Notes under the pieces: generated by a model
Databases searched by the model: none
What the model was told of the DNA's origin: nothing
What the model saw: the letters and a program-made list of their open reading frames with translations, nothing else
Shown here: positions 17,596 through 25,950 of the stretch, piece by piece
Layout: each line of letters opens with the position of its first letter
Numbering within the stretch: position 1 is the stretch's first letter
Assembly (NCBI GenBank): GCA_964548165.1
Contig: CAZJQD010000016.1
Location: 17,910 to 73,678, forward strand
Direction: 5' to 3'
DNA: 55,769 bases
Source: CAZJQD01 sp964548165 [NCBI: uncultured bacterium]
GTDB taxonomy: Bacteria; UBA8481
Made by a program: the position numbers and the translations under genes

Positions 17596-18416
17596 TGGCG
17601 CTGGTGCTCAGCCGGGAGACGACGCTCCAGGACGCCATCGGCGGGTTGGAACGCGAATCGGGATTCCTCGGAGCCATGTGGCAGAAGGAAATGGCTCTGG
17701 GCGCGGCTCTTCTTCTGCCGGGTCTCGTCGTCGGGTTCCTGTACCGCAACTGGTGGCTGGCCGGGCTCGGCGGGATCCTGGTCTTTCTCGGCTTCGGCCA
17801 CTGGCTGAAGATTCGAGACAACGTGCGCGACGTCGGGCGCTTCCAGGGTGGCGCGGAAGGGGAGGCCAAGGTCTCGGCCATCCTCGAGAAGGGGCTTCCG
17901 GACACCTACTGGATCCTCAATGACATCTCCGTGCGCTCGGGCAGTCGCAGTGCGCAGAACGATCACATCGTGCTGGGACCGAACGGGATCTTCGTCATCG
18001 AGACCAAGGCCTACAGCGGGTCCCTCTCGGGCGCCGCGACGGACGACCAGCTCACGCAGGAGAAGAACTTCAAGGGCAAGGTCACCGCCAACAGCATCAA
18101 GAACCCGATCCCGCAGAACGAGTATCACTGCGAGATCGTGAAGGAGCGGATGAAGGATATCGGGCTGGCCGTCGAGGATGTCCACTCCGTCATCGTCTTC
18201 ACCAACAAGTGGGTGAAGCTGAGGATCCAGGACAGCCCGGTGCCGGTGGTGAAGCCCGAGTATCTCTGCGCCACGATCCTCAAGCACCCGTCCCGCTACG
18301 GCTATGACGCCGCGTGGCTGGGCGCCTGGGTCAGGGGGATGGCGCCGGGCGTGGAGCCGCCGCCGGCGTCAGCGGCCCCGGGCGGAGAACCAGGCCCGGG
18401 CCTTCTTCAAGCTTAG
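17595..18416 (+). CDS. NERD-domain membrane-anchored protein
   Basis: The 273-residue protein has two N-terminal hydrophobic helices (ALGAALLLPGLVVGFLY and WWLAGLGGILVFLGFGHWL), then a NERD (nuclease-related) domain: GAEGEAKVSAILEKGLPDTYWILND, then QNDHIVLGPNGIFVIETKAYSG, where D and the ETK triad are the PD-(D/E)XK-like residues. The family's role is uncertain. The GTG start overlaps the TAG of the GGDEF-EAL gene, so the two are probably one transcript. Its Pro/Gly-rich last 48 bases overlap the convergent TIM-barrel gene. Confidence 0.85.
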   Translation: MALVLSRETTLQDAIGGLERESGFLGAMWQKEMALGAALLLPGLVVGFLYRNWWLAGLGGILVFLGFGHWLKIRDNVRDVGRFQGGAEGEAKVSAILEKGLPDTYWILNDISVRSGSRSAQNDHIVLGPNGIFVIETKAYSGSLSGAATDDQLTQEKNFKGKVTANSIKNPIPQNEYHCEIVKERMKDIGLAVEDVHSVIVFTNKWVKLRIQDSPVPVVKPEYLCATILKHPSRYGYDAAWLGAWVRGMAPGVEPPPASAAPGGEPGPGLLQA

Positions 18417-19175
18417 GGCCAGGTAGTCGGGGTCATCGCTGAAGACCTCCAGCGTCACCGTCCGGTTGTAGCCCAGCTTCTTCAGGTGCCCGATCTCGCG
18501 GGGCCAGTCGATGCGTCCCGCTCCCAGCGGCATGTGCTCGTCGTGCCCGCCGCGGTTGTCCGAGAGATGCACGTGCTTGAGGCGTCGGCCGTAGCGGCGG
18601 ACGAACTCACCCGTCTTGTTCGGCTCGCCCCCCGCCAGGTTGGCGTGGCCGACGTCGAGGTGGAAGCCGAGCGAGGGGACGCGCTGGAAGAGGGCGTCGA
18701 GGATCGCGAACTGCTGGGGCCATGCCGTGATGTGCTCGCAGACGATCTGCACGCCGAGCGGCTTGCAGGCGGCCGCGGCCGCCGTCAGGACCTCGACCTG
18801 GGAGTCGATGGCGGGCGCCAGGCCGATGTACCCGGCGACCGCGCCCTGGATGTGGTAGGTCATCGTCTCGGCGCCGAGGTCGGAGAAATAGCGCGCGGCC
18901 CAGACGAGGGACTCGGTCGTTCCGCGGCGCACCTCCGGGTAGGCGGCGTTTCCCGGGAGGTGCCAGCCGGTGTGTCCGACGACGCCCAGGCCTGTGCGCG
19001 CCAGGGCCTTCTTGACGGCGGCGTGATTGTAGGTTTCGGGGCCCGCGGCGGGGGGTTCCAGCGTCAGGTCGATGAAATCGAACCCCATCCTCTTTGCTAC
19101 GAGGATCTCGGCGACGGGATCGCGCGCCGGGTGATTCATCATGCCGAAGCGGACGCGGGAGGATGTTCGTGTCAT
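18369..19175 (-). CDS. Sugar phosphate isomerase/epimerase-like TIM-barrel protein
   Basis: The product matches the xylose isomerase-like TIM-barrel (AP endonuclease 2) superfamily. Metal-ligand-like segments are VCEHITAW, LGFHLDVGHANLAGG, VHLSDNRGGHDEHMPLGAG and VTLEVFSDD, in the order expected for the Glu/Asp/His/Glu metal site. HMPLGAGRIDW is characteristic of the epimerase/isomerase members. At 268 residues it is full length. The substrate cannot be assigned. It stands alone on the minus strand between two plus-strand genes. Confidence 0.85.
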   Translation of the reverse strand: MTRTSSRVRFGMMNHPARDPVAEILVAKRMGFDFIDLTLEPPAAGPETYNHAAVKKALARTGLGVVGHTGWHLPGNAAYPEVRRGTTESLVWAARYFSDLGAETMTYHIQGAVAGYIGLAPAIDSQVEVLTAAAAACKPLGVQIVCEHITAWPQQFAILDALFQRVPSLGFHLDVGHANLAGGEPNKTGEFVRRYGRRLKHVHLSDNRGGHDEHMPLGAGRIDWPREIGHLKKLGYNRTVTLEVFSDDPDYLALSLKKARAWFSARGR

Positions 19176-19323
19176 GCCGCGACTCTAAGCCGGGTCTACC
19201 GTGCCTGCAAGGGGCTACAGGGTCCTTGCGCGTCGTTGCGTGCATGACAAAGTCGGCGGGGCAATCGAAATGGACGGCGAAGGGGGATTTGCACCTGGCA
19301 GGGTTCGGGATGAAGGTATGCGC

Positions 19324-19352
19324 TTGATTCCCGCTCGGCCTTCCCGGATAGT
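19324..19352 (+). promoter_or_regulatory. Candidate sigma-70 promoter for the propeller-like lipoprotein gene
   Basis: TTGATT (19324-19329) and GATAGT (19347-19352) are separated by 17 bases, a reasonable -35/-10 pair 45 bases ahead of the start codon and preceding an AAGGAG ribosome-binding site. Confidence 0.35.
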
Positions 19353-19397
19353 CTGGATTGTGGCGCGGGTATTCGTGACTCGTGCGAAGGAGATGCC

Positions 19398-20879
19398 ATG
19401 ATTTCGTTGGTGCGTCTTGTGGCCGTTGTCCTGACGGTTACCCTGTTGGGATCCGGGATGAGTTGCGGACAGCCTCCGGCGCCCACGGCGGTTCCTCCCG
19501 GAGAAACACCCGATACATCGACGGCCGTGACGGCGGGGCGCATCCATGGCCTGCGCATCGGTGACAGTCTCGACCACTGTCTCAAGATGCTTGGCGAGCC
19601 GGAGCACCAGGAGGGCGGAGGCCAGTCGGAGCTCTTCGTCTACGAGTATCGGTCGCGGGGCTTGCGGATCGAGTTTGCCTCGTCCGACAAGACCATCTCC
19701 TCCCTGGCCCTGCTCCTTAACGAGGACGAGGCGATCGTGCCCTACATGAAGGATTTTGTTCCCCAGAGTCCTGCCGTGGTGCTGGACGAGTGGGCTCCTT
19801 ACAAGGCCGAGACGCTGGAACGCTGGGTCGGCTACGACCTGCCTGCCTTCAAGGCATGGACCTTGTTGTCGCCGGATGCTCGTCGCATTCACCTTGTGCT
19901 CCTGAGCAAGCGGAAGAGTGAGTCGCCCCCGTGGCAGGTCGGTGTGACTCCGCAGGTGGAACCGCTGATCACGGTCGTGGAGGGCTCGGGATCTTCCGAG
20001 GACGCTCGCGGGATCGCCTTCAGGGAGATCCTGCGAGGAGACCCTGCGACCTGGGAGCAAGGCCAGGTGTCGGGCCCGACCTTCTGGGCTTCCCCCGGTC
20101 GCTTGCACATGGCGTACTGGGGTGGGAGGAGCGCGGGCCATATCGGTACGGCCAGCAGCGCGGATGGCGTCACGTGGACGCGCGATCGCAGCTCGCCGCT
20201 GGCGATGCCCAGCGGGGTATCGCAGGCGTATAACCCGGCGATCGTGCCTGCGGCAGGTCGACTCCTGTTTGCCGAGGCGCATGGCTCGGGAGGATTCCTG
20301 GGAATCTATTCCTGGCAGCCAAGAGGTGATGGGGCCTGGTCTCCACGTGGCGCAGTTGCCCGGATGAGCACGGGTGCGACCTGGCCGATCTCGGCTCCGC
20401 TGTCCGTGGTTCGCGTGTCCGGCCGCCTGTATCTCTTCTACTCGACCTCCGGGCATCCCGAGGGCGGCGGCCGTAATGTCATCATGCGTTGCGAAAGCAC
20501 CGACGGGTCGACCTGGACGAACCACCGCATCGTGCTCAAGCCGAATCCCGGGACATTCGATGCCGCGGGAGTGACATGCCCCGGCATCTACCATGATTCC
20601 GCCACGGGAAACTGGACGCTCTGGTATACGGCAGACGGGGGAGGGAAGTACAGCCTGGGACGCGCTGTCAGCCGTGATGGGCTCCGCTTCGCGGATCGCG
20701 TTCGCTTCATCGAACCCGGATCCCTCGATCCGTCCTTCCAGAACCTGGGGTCCTGTGTCCAGGCGGATGGTCCGGGCGGCAGTTACCTGTATATGAGCGT
20801 GAGTGACCTGTCGCGGACGCTACGCATCATACGTCTCGAGCTGAAGAATCCGCATACGGCCCCCGCATTCGGGGCCTAG
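19398..20879 (+). CDS. Secreted lipoprotein-like protein, SmpA-like N-terminus plus beta-propeller-like C-terminus
   Basis: The start is the ATG at 19398, with AAGGAG just upstream. A signal sequence (LVAVVLTVTLLGSGMSC) ends in a cysteine that could be lipidated, although GMSC is not a strict lipobox. Residues about 48-110 (GLRIGDSLDHCLKMLGEPE) recall the GDS...LGEP pattern of SmpA/OmlA-like domains. From about residue 215 there are repeated blades with motifs such as ASSADGVTWTRD, RLYLFYSTSGHPEG, CESTDGSTWTNHR and WTLWYTADG, as in five-bladed GH43/GH32-like or sialidase-like propellers. No catalytic residues can be assigned. It may bind or process a glycan at the cell surface. Confidence 0.65.
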   Translation: MISLVRLVAVVLTVTLLGSGMSCGQPPAPTAVPPGETPDTSTAVTAGRIHGLRIGDSLDHCLKMLGEPEHQEGGGQSELFVYEYRSRGLRIEFASSDKTISSLALLLNEDEAIVPYMKDFVPQSPAVVLDEWAPYKAETLERWVGYDLPAFKAWTLLSPDARRIHLVLLSKRKSESPPWQVGVTPQVEPLITVVEGSGSSEDARGIAFREILRGDPATWEQGQVSGPTFWASPGRLHMAYWGGRSAGHIGTASSADGVTWTRDRSSPLAMPSGVSQAYNPAIVPAAGRLLFAEAHGSGGFLGIYSWQPRGDGAWSPRGAVARMSTGATWPISAPLSVVRVSGRLYLFYSTSGHPEGGGRNVIMRCESTDGSTWTNHRIVLKPNPGTFDAAGVTCPGIYHDSATGNWTLWYTADGGGKYSLGRAVSRDGLRFADRVRFIEPGSLDPSFQNLGSCVQADGPGGSYLYMSVSDLSRTLRIIRLELKNPHTAPAFGA

Positions 20880-21027
20880 CGACCCAGGCCGGCCACCCAG
20901 GAGACGCCTCGGCGGCATGGGGATACCGTGACCGCGCCTTCCCGTGCCGTGGGACGGCGGGGACGAGCGAATCTCGGATGGCGCATGGGCGGTGACGCCG
21001 CGTAGAATCGCCCGTCTGGACCGCACG

Positions 21028-21687
21028 GTGACCTATACCATTAAATCCATCGTTCCGACCATCCAGGGGGAGGGCTTTCACACGGGGCGCGCGGCCGTCT
21101 TCCTGCGATTCGCCGGATGCAACCTCTGGTCAGGAGTCGAGGACGATCGGGCTTCGGCTGTCTGCCGGTTCTGCGATACGGATTTCCTGGGTATCGACGG
21201 CGCCGGCGGGGGAGAGTTTGTCACGGCCGCCGCGGTTGCCGAGCGGGTTCTGGAGGCCTGGTCTTCCGTGGGTATCGCCATCACGGGGACGAAGTCTGCG
21301 ACGGCGCCCTTCGTCGTCGTGACCGGTGGCGAGCCCTTGCTCCAGTTTGATTCCCCGCTCCTCGAGGCCCTTCACGCCGCCGGATTCGAGGTTGCCGTCG
21401 AGACCAACGGTACCCTGGAATCGCCGGCCGGCATCGATTGGGTCGTCGTCAGCCCGAAGGCGGGCACCGTTCTGCGCGTGACCTCGGGCGACGAGATTAA
21501 GCTGGTCTATCCCCAGGTAGACGTCGACCCGGCGACGTTCGAGGGCATGGCCTTCCGCCACTTCTACCTGATGCCCCTTCACGATGCGAACCTTGCCGCG
21601 CACACGGCGGCCGCGCTCGATTACTGCCGCCACCATCCCCAGTGGCGGCTGACGCTCCAGGTCCAGAAGCTCGTCGGCATGCCCTGA
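21028..21687 (+). CDS. queE: 7-carboxy-7-deazaguanine synthase QueE
   Basis: QueE is a radical SAM enzyme that contracts 6-carboxytetrahydropterin to 7-carboxy-7-deazaguanine for queuosine and related 7-deazapurines. TIKSIVPTIQGEGFHTGRA is the usual N-terminus. The cluster ligands form CX14CX2C (CNLW ... VCRFCDTD), the expanded motif that separates QueE from ordinary radical SAM proteins. VTGGEPLLQ and VAVETNGTLE follow. The GTG at 21028 gives a normal 219-residue protein; an in-frame GTG at 20944 adds a non-conserved 28 residues. No other queuosine genes are in the window. Confidence 0.93.
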   Translation: MTYTIKSIVPTIQGEGFHTGRAAVFLRFAGCNLWSGVEDDRASAVCRFCDTDFLGIDGAGGGEFVTAAAVAERVLEAWSSVGIAITGTKSATAPFVVVTGGEPLLQFDSPLLEALHAAGFEVAVETNGTLESPAGIDWVVVSPKAGTVLRVTSGDEIKLVYPQVDVDPATFEGMAFRHFYLMPLHDANLAAHTAAALDYCRHHPQWRLTLQVQKLVGMP

Positions 21688-21941
21688 GATTCCACCGCCG
21701 CCAGTCCCAATGGGAACACGGAGACGCTGAGACAGGGAGGAACTCCAGGAGTGACAGACGGGCCACGGCAAGGGAGGAGCGATCGCCAACTTGTCCATGA
21801 GGGCCTGCGGATAGCATCGCGCCCCTTGAAATGTTGCAGTTACGATCATGTGTGAATGAAGGAGACGGCACGCCGCTTGCATTTCATGCCTGCATCGCCA
21901 CGCGAGTGGCTCGGCGCACTTTTTATGAAAGGACCTCGACG
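21688..21941. other. Non-coding gap queE-htpX
   Basis: The 254-base gap holds the possible solo repeat arm and an upstream region for htpX. CTTGAAA at 21825-21831 matches the -35 of heat-shock (sigma-32) promoters, which would suit htpX, but no convincing CCCCAT-type -10 follows. No gene or RNA was recognised. Confidence 0.4.
21713..21752 (+). repeat. Possible solo arm of the CCACGGAGA inverted-repeat family
   Basis: The stretch ACACGGAGACGCTGAGACAG followed by GGAGGAACTCCAGGAGTG resembles one arm plus the subterminal part of the paired elements found at 27-50 kb. No inverted partner is seen before htpX. It could be a decayed element. Confidence 0.45.
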
Positions 21942-22793
21942 ATGAACACTCTGAAGACCGTCTTTCTCATGGGCCTCCTGTTGGCGCTCCTCGTTTTTCT
22001 CGGGGGCATGTTCGGCGGCAGGACCGGGGCGACGATGGCTTTCGTCTTCGCCATGGTCTTCAACTTCGGGAGCTGGTGGTTCTCGGATCGCGTCGTCCTC
22101 GCCATGTACGGCGCGCGACCGCTGGCCGAGTCCGATCAACCGTGGCTTCATCAGCAGGCGGCCCTCCTGGCCGAGCGCGCCGGCATTCCCAAGCCGCGCC
22201 TCTTTATCATCGACTCGCCCCAGCCCAACGCGTTCGCGACCGGTCGCGGCCCGTCGAACGCCGTGGTCGCGGTGAACGAGGGACTCCTGCGACTGATGAG
22301 CCGCGAGGAGGTGGCCGGCGTCCTTGCTCATGAGATTGCGCACATTCGCAACCGCGACACGCTCACGATGACCATGGCCGCCGCCATGGCCGGCGCGATC
22401 ATGTACCTCGCGGACATGGCCCGCTGGGCCGCGATCTTCGGAGGCGGTCGCAACGATCGGGAGGGAAACGGCGGTCTTGCCGGGATGCTGATCATGATCG
22501 TCGTTGCTCCCCTTGCCGCCATGCTCATCCAGATGGCGGTTTCGCGATCGCGCGAGTATGCCGCGGACGAGGCCGCGGCGCTGTACCAGGGATCGCCCCT
22601 TCCCCTGGCGTCCGCGCTCGAGAAGCTGGGTTATGCCAGCGAACGACTCCCGATGGACGCGTCACCGGCCACCGCGCACCTCTTCATCGTCAATCCCTTG
22701 TCCGGTGGAAGCCTGACGTCGCTCTTCTCGACGCATCCGCCTGTCGCGGACCGAGTGCGCCGGCTCCATGCCCTGGCGGGCCTGGCACGTTGA
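21942..22793 (+). CDS. htpX: Membrane zinc metalloprotease HtpX
   Basis: HtpX (M48B) is an inner-membrane protease in membrane-protein quality control. Two N-terminal membrane helices are followed by the zinc motif HEIAH (in GVLAHEIAHIRNRDTLTM), two more hydrophobic segments, and SREYAADEAA, which carries the third ligand. FSTHPPVADRVRRL near the end is typical. The ATG at 21942 follows AAAGGA; the 111 bases of open frame upstream look non-coding. Its 283 residues match the family. Confidence 0.95.
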   Translation: MNTLKTVFLMGLLLALLVFLGGMFGGRTGATMAFVFAMVFNFGSWWFSDRVVLAMYGARPLAESDQPWLHQQAALLAERAGIPKPRLFIIDSPQPNAFATGRGPSNAVVAVNEGLLRLMSREEVAGVLAHEIAHIRNRDTLTMTMAAAMAGAIMYLADMARWAAIFGGGRNDREGNGGLAGMLIMIVVAPLAAMLIQMAVSRSREYAADEAAALYQGSPLPLASALEKLGYASERLPMDASPATAHLFIVNPLSGGSLTSLFSTHPPVADRVRRLHALAGLAR

Positions 22794-22852
22794 CGACGGT
22801 GCTCCGAGCTTGCGGAGGGCGGCGAACGATCGAGGGGACCTGATCCGGGCCT

Positions 22853-23686
22853 TTAGTTGTTCTCCTGCTGGACGCGGATGAATTGATCCTTCACGGTGAT
22901 GGCGCCCGTGGCCGCGTTGATCGTGAAGGCGTGCCACTGGTCGCGCCCCGGTTCCCAGTTGATGGTCTTCTGGCGGGTGACAGTGGAGCCGTCCGGCTTG
23001 GTGACCGTGATCGTCGCGGAGGCCTGTTCGACGGTGGAACCCTCGGGACGCGCGGCGAAGTAGAGCGAGACCATGTAGGTTCCCGAGGAATAGTCATCCT
23101 CGTCGCTGTAGCGCTTGAACTCGAACCATTCCCGGCCCATCGTCCCGTCCTTGACGTCCTCGCCGCAGAGATTGAAGGCGCGATCCAGGAGGTTCTCTCC
23201 GGCCGCGTTCCAGATCTCGAGGTCCATGTCGACCTTCTCGTTCCAGGTCAGGTCGAGGCGCGTGACGCCGGCCGTGGATGGGGTCGTAGCGCTCGAGCCG
23301 GGGTCTGTGCCCGGCGTCGTCGTGGGAACGGATTCCACCGGCATGTTCTGGCTGATGAGCTCCGGATGCTCGCCGATGTACCAGGCCCCGAACCCGAGGA
23401 TAGCGACAAGCACGCCGACAACGGCCAGGCAGCCGCATCCGCCGATGATCCAGGGCAAGGCTCCACCCCCGGACTTCGCAGGCGGGCTTGCGGCGTAGCC
23501 GCTCGCGGGCATGGAGGAGGCCGCGAGGGGAGGAGGGGCTGCGACGGAGGCGGCGGGCGGCTGGACCGGTGACTGCGCGACGGGGGCGGCAGGAGTCGAC
23601 GGTGCGCCACCCGTGAGCGGGCGGCCGCAGGCCTGGCAGAACTGGAGCCCGGCCGTTGCCGGCGCTCCACAACTCGGACAGTTCAT
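22853..23686 (-). CDS. Zinc-ribbon, single-TM protein with a DUF2135/YfaP-like extracytoplasmic domain
   Basis: An N-terminal zinc ribbon (MNCPSCGAPATAGLQFCQACG) is followed by a Pro/Ala/Ser-rich linker, one membrane helix (CGCLAVVGVLVAILGFGAWY), and a C-terminal beta-rich domain beginning TRLDLTWNEKVDMDLEIWNAAG, which recalls the LTWx...DLDLHV pattern of YfaP-like domains. The ribbon would face the cytoplasm and the beta domain the outside. The ATG at 23686 is chosen because GGAGGAGAG precedes it; eight more residues are possible upstream. The function is unknown. Confidence 0.65.
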   Translation of the reverse strand: MNCPSCGAPATAGLQFCQACGRPLTGGAPSTPAAPVAQSPVQPPAASVAAPPPLAASSMPASGYAASPPAKSGGGALPWIIGGCGCLAVVGVLVAILGFGAWYIGEHPELISQNMPVESVPTTTPGTDPGSSATTPSTAGVTRLDLTWNEKVDMDLEIWNAAGENLLDRAFNLCGEDVKDGTMGREWFEFKRYSDEDDYSSGTYMVSLYFAARPEGSTVEQASATITVTKPDGSTVTRQKTINWEPGRDQWHAFTINAATGAITVKDQFIRVQQENN

Positions 23687-23772
23687 AATGACGCTCTCCT
23701 CCTTCGGCAATGGCGCGGTCGCCGACCTATGGCGACCAGTTTATGCGCTGACCGATCCGTGTCACGCGCTAA

Positions 23773-23783
23773 GGTGTCAGGCT
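23773..23783. repeat. GGTGTCAGGCT repeat end overlapping a gene stop
   Basis: An exact GGTGTCAGGCT copy, whose reverse complement contains the TGA stop of the GT-C-like gene. The inverted partner AGTCTGACACC (10 of 11 matching) is at 25327-25337, so the gene is bracketed. Confidence 0.6.
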
Positions 23784-25174
23784 CGCCGTTGAGAAGTTTG
23801 CGCCGCCAGGGCCCAGAGAGCGAGAACCGCCAGGCAGAGAACTGTGCCCAGCCAGAGGAGAGGTTGCAGGAGCGAGGGGTTCGGGCCCGTTGCCGCGAGG
23901 AGCGCCGGGGCCAGGTTGACGGGCGGCTGCGCAGCCAGGGCCTGCGGTAAGCGCGCGAACGCGCCGAATTGGTCCGCGAGAAAGTTGTGCGCCAGGGAGT
24001 AGCTGTCGCCGGTGCCGTATGCGCCCGAGGCGAGGTAGGCGGGGAAAATTGGCGCGAGGCGCGCGGTGACGTTGATCAGCAGGCCCACGGCCGCGAGGAC
24101 GATGACGAGCGATCGATTTCGGGGCAGTTCGATCCTGGTAAGCCCGCACAGGGCGAGCGGCACGACGGGCAGGAGGAGTCGTGGTCCGAAGCAGATGCCG
24201 CCCTCCCACTGCGACCAGCCGGCGTAGAGCGCGAGCGTGGTTGCCGCCAGGACGGCTGCGATGCGCGACAGGGGGTCGCCCGCTCGCCATCCCCGCACCA
24301 GGCCCCAGGTTCCCAGGACCGTGAGCGGCGCGTAGAGGAAGAGGCTCTTGCCAGGGGAGAAAAGGAAGCCCGCGAGGCCGCGCAGGGGGGAATGGTTGAA
24401 CCCCTGGGCAATCCACTGGCCGCTCAGCGGATCGATGTAGACCGGTGCGTAGCCGAAGTCGGTGGCGTTGCCTCTCACGAAGAAGTTGAACGCGAGATGA
24501 AACGCCGCGGGGATGCCGACTGCGAGGGCCAGCGCCGCCAGGGTTCGCGTGGCGCTCGGACGCGCGAGGCGTCCCGGGGCCGCGGCGACCAGGAGAACAA
24601 GCGCGGGGAGGTAGACGAGGTTGGTGACTTTCATCATGCCAAGCAGGGCCAGCGCGAGGGCGGCTGCAATCCATCGTCCCCGCGATGCCAGCACCGCGGT
24701 GAAGAGGAGGAGGAGAGCGAGAAGGAGGTCCATGAAGAGCGTCGTGGCGTAGAAGAGCGTGAAGCTGGAGAGGAGCGCGACCAGCCAGAGCGCGGGCGGG
24801 CCACCCAGCGATCGGGCCATCAGCAGGTAGAGGAGCACGGCGACGAAGACGTTGAAGGAGAGGACGAGGCCCCAGTTGAGGAGATTGCCGTGGGCGGGAA
24901 ACCAGCGAGCCAGCAGTTCGCCGACCGGTCTCACGAGAGCCAGGTGTCCTGCCAGGAGGGTGGCATAGACGGGCGAATAGCGCTGGTAGAGGGTGATCCC
25001 CTGGGCGGTGTAAACAGGGAGACCCGTCTCCAGGAGGTTGACGGCTGTGTTGAGAAAAATTTCCTCGTCCTGGATCTCGATCCGCGCTGGAAGGAGTAGC
25101 AGCAGGAGCGCGAAGAGGAGCAGGGCACAGGCCCTGCGACTCATGGGGCAAAATGTCACGAGGAGTGGTTTCAT
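23777..25174 (-). CDS. Polytopic membrane protein, GT-C glycosyltransferase-like
   Basis: The protein has roughly ten hydrophobic helices and an early periplasmic loop carrying an acidic pair (IEIQDEEIFLNTAVNLL), the feature expected of GT-C glycosyltransferases such as dolichyl/polyprenyl-phosphate mannose transferases. YQRYSPVYATLLAG and SWSQWEGGICFGPRLLLPV-like segments also occur in this group. The donor and acceptor are unknown. The ATG at 25174 has GGAGGG about 9 bases upstream, but both lie in a stem-loop repeat; an ATG at 25144 is the alternative. The stop codon lies in another repeat copy. The gene thus sits between repeat ends and may be cargo. Confidence 0.7.
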   Translation of the reverse strand: MKPLLVTFCPMSRRACALLLFALLLLLLPARIEIQDEEIFLNTAVNLLETGLPVYTAQGITLYQRYSPVYATLLAGHLALVRPVGELLARWFPAHGNLLNWGLVLSFNVFVAVLLYLLMARSLGGPPALWLVALLSSFTLFYATTLFMDLLLALLLLFTAVLASRGRWIAAALALALLGMMKVTNLVYLPALVLLVAAAPGRLARPSATRTLAALALAVGIPAAFHLAFNFFVRGNATDFGYAPVYIDPLSGQWIAQGFNHSPLRGLAGFLFSPGKSLFLYAPLTVLGTWGLVRGWRAGDPLSRIAAVLAATTLALYAGWSQWEGGICFGPRLLLPVVPLALCGLTRIELPRNRSLVIVLAAVGLLINVTARLAPIFPAYLASGAYGTGDSYSLAHNFLADQFGAFARLPQALAAQPPVNLAPALLAATGPNPSLLQPLLWLGTVLCLAVLALWALAAQTSQRRA

Positions 25175-25240
25175 AGGATCGCCCTCCGTCCATGAACCGC
25201 CTGGAAAGAGCCTTCGGTCGACCTTATGAAACCGGTTGCA
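25166..25240. repeat. Stem-loop repeat, second copy of the 2355-2430 element
   Basis: GGTTTCATA (25167-25175) pairs with TATGAAACC (25225-25233). The loop shares GCCCTCCG and the stretch from GCCTTCGGTCGACCTT with the copy at 2355-2423. The stem sequence differs on both sides in a way that keeps pairing, indicating selection or copying of structure. Confidence 0.75.
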
Positions 25241-25326
25241 GGAAATCACGGGAAATCGGTGATGAGCCGGGTTCTACGGACCGCTTTGAAACTGCAACTC
25301 TCGTATTCTCAAGTCCGCACTTCCGC

Positions 25327-25337
25327 AGTCTGACACC
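25327..25337. repeat. AGTCTGACACC repeat end
   Basis: A 10-of-11 inverted match to GGTGTCAGGCT at 23773, upstream of the GT-C-like gene and 19 bases before purE. Confidence 0.5.
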
Positions 25338-25355
25338 GTTTGTTATCCTGACCCG

Positions 25356-25946
25356 GTGAAAGCCTCGCCTTCCCGCACCAGCCGCTCCCGGCGGCGATCC
25401 CGGCCTCTTGTGGGCGTCATCATGGGGAGCACCTCCGACTGGGAGACGATGCGTCATGCCGTGGAGATGCTGGAGCGATTCCAGGTGTCCTACGAGAGCA
25501 TGGTCGTCTCCGCTCATCGCACGCCGCAGTGGCTGGCGCGTTATGCCGCGTCCGCGGAACGGCGAGGTCTTCAGATCATCATCGCGGGAGCGGGTGGCGC
25601 CGCGCACCTCCCGGGCATGGCGGCGGCCCAGACGATCCTGCCGGTGCTGGGCGTTCCGGTCGAATCGAAAGCGCTGAAGGGCCTCGACAGCCTTCTCTCG
25701 ATCGCGCAGATGCCGGCCGGCGTGCCCGTCGGCACGCTCGCGATCGGCCGCGCGGGCGCCATCAACGCCGGGCTACTCGCCGTCGCCATCCTGGCACGGC
25801 ACGATGCGAAGCTCAGCAAGCGTCTCGTCGCGTGGCGCAGGGTCCAGACGGCGACCGTGATGGAGGATCGCGAGCTACCCCCCGTTGCGGCGAAACCTTC
25901 GCTGGAAAAGAAGAAGGCGCGACGAACCAGTTCGCGCCGGCGATAG
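25356..25946 (+). CDS. purE: N5-carboxyaminoimidazole ribonucleotide mutase PurE
   Basis: PurE (class I) moves the carboxyl group of N5-CAIR to C4, giving CAIR in de novo purine synthesis. [14 protein letters not shown] is the class I signature, followed by [10 protein letters not shown] and [15 protein letters not shown]. The core is about 155 residues. It is preceded by an Arg/Ser-rich start and followed by a Lys/Arg-rich tail ([17 protein letters not shown]). A GTG start at 25356 is used. purK follows after four bases, so the two form an operon apart from the main pur run. Confidence 0.95.
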   Translation: MKASPSRTSRSRRRSRPLVGVIMGSTSDWETMRHAVEMLERFQVSYESMVVSAHRTPQWLARYAASAERRGLQIIIAGAGGAAHLPGMAAAQTILPVLGVPVESKALKGLDSLLSIAQMPAGVPVGTLAIGRAGAINAGLLAVAILARHDAKLSKRLVAWRRVQTATVMEDRELPPVAAKPSLEKKKARRTSSRRR

Positions 25947-25950
25947 GCCC

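Noticed and set aside
19176-19397. Possible tRNA or small RNA upstream of the propeller-like gene
   Set aside because: No cloverleaf, anticodon arm or CCA-like end could be drawn; only a possible promoter is seen.
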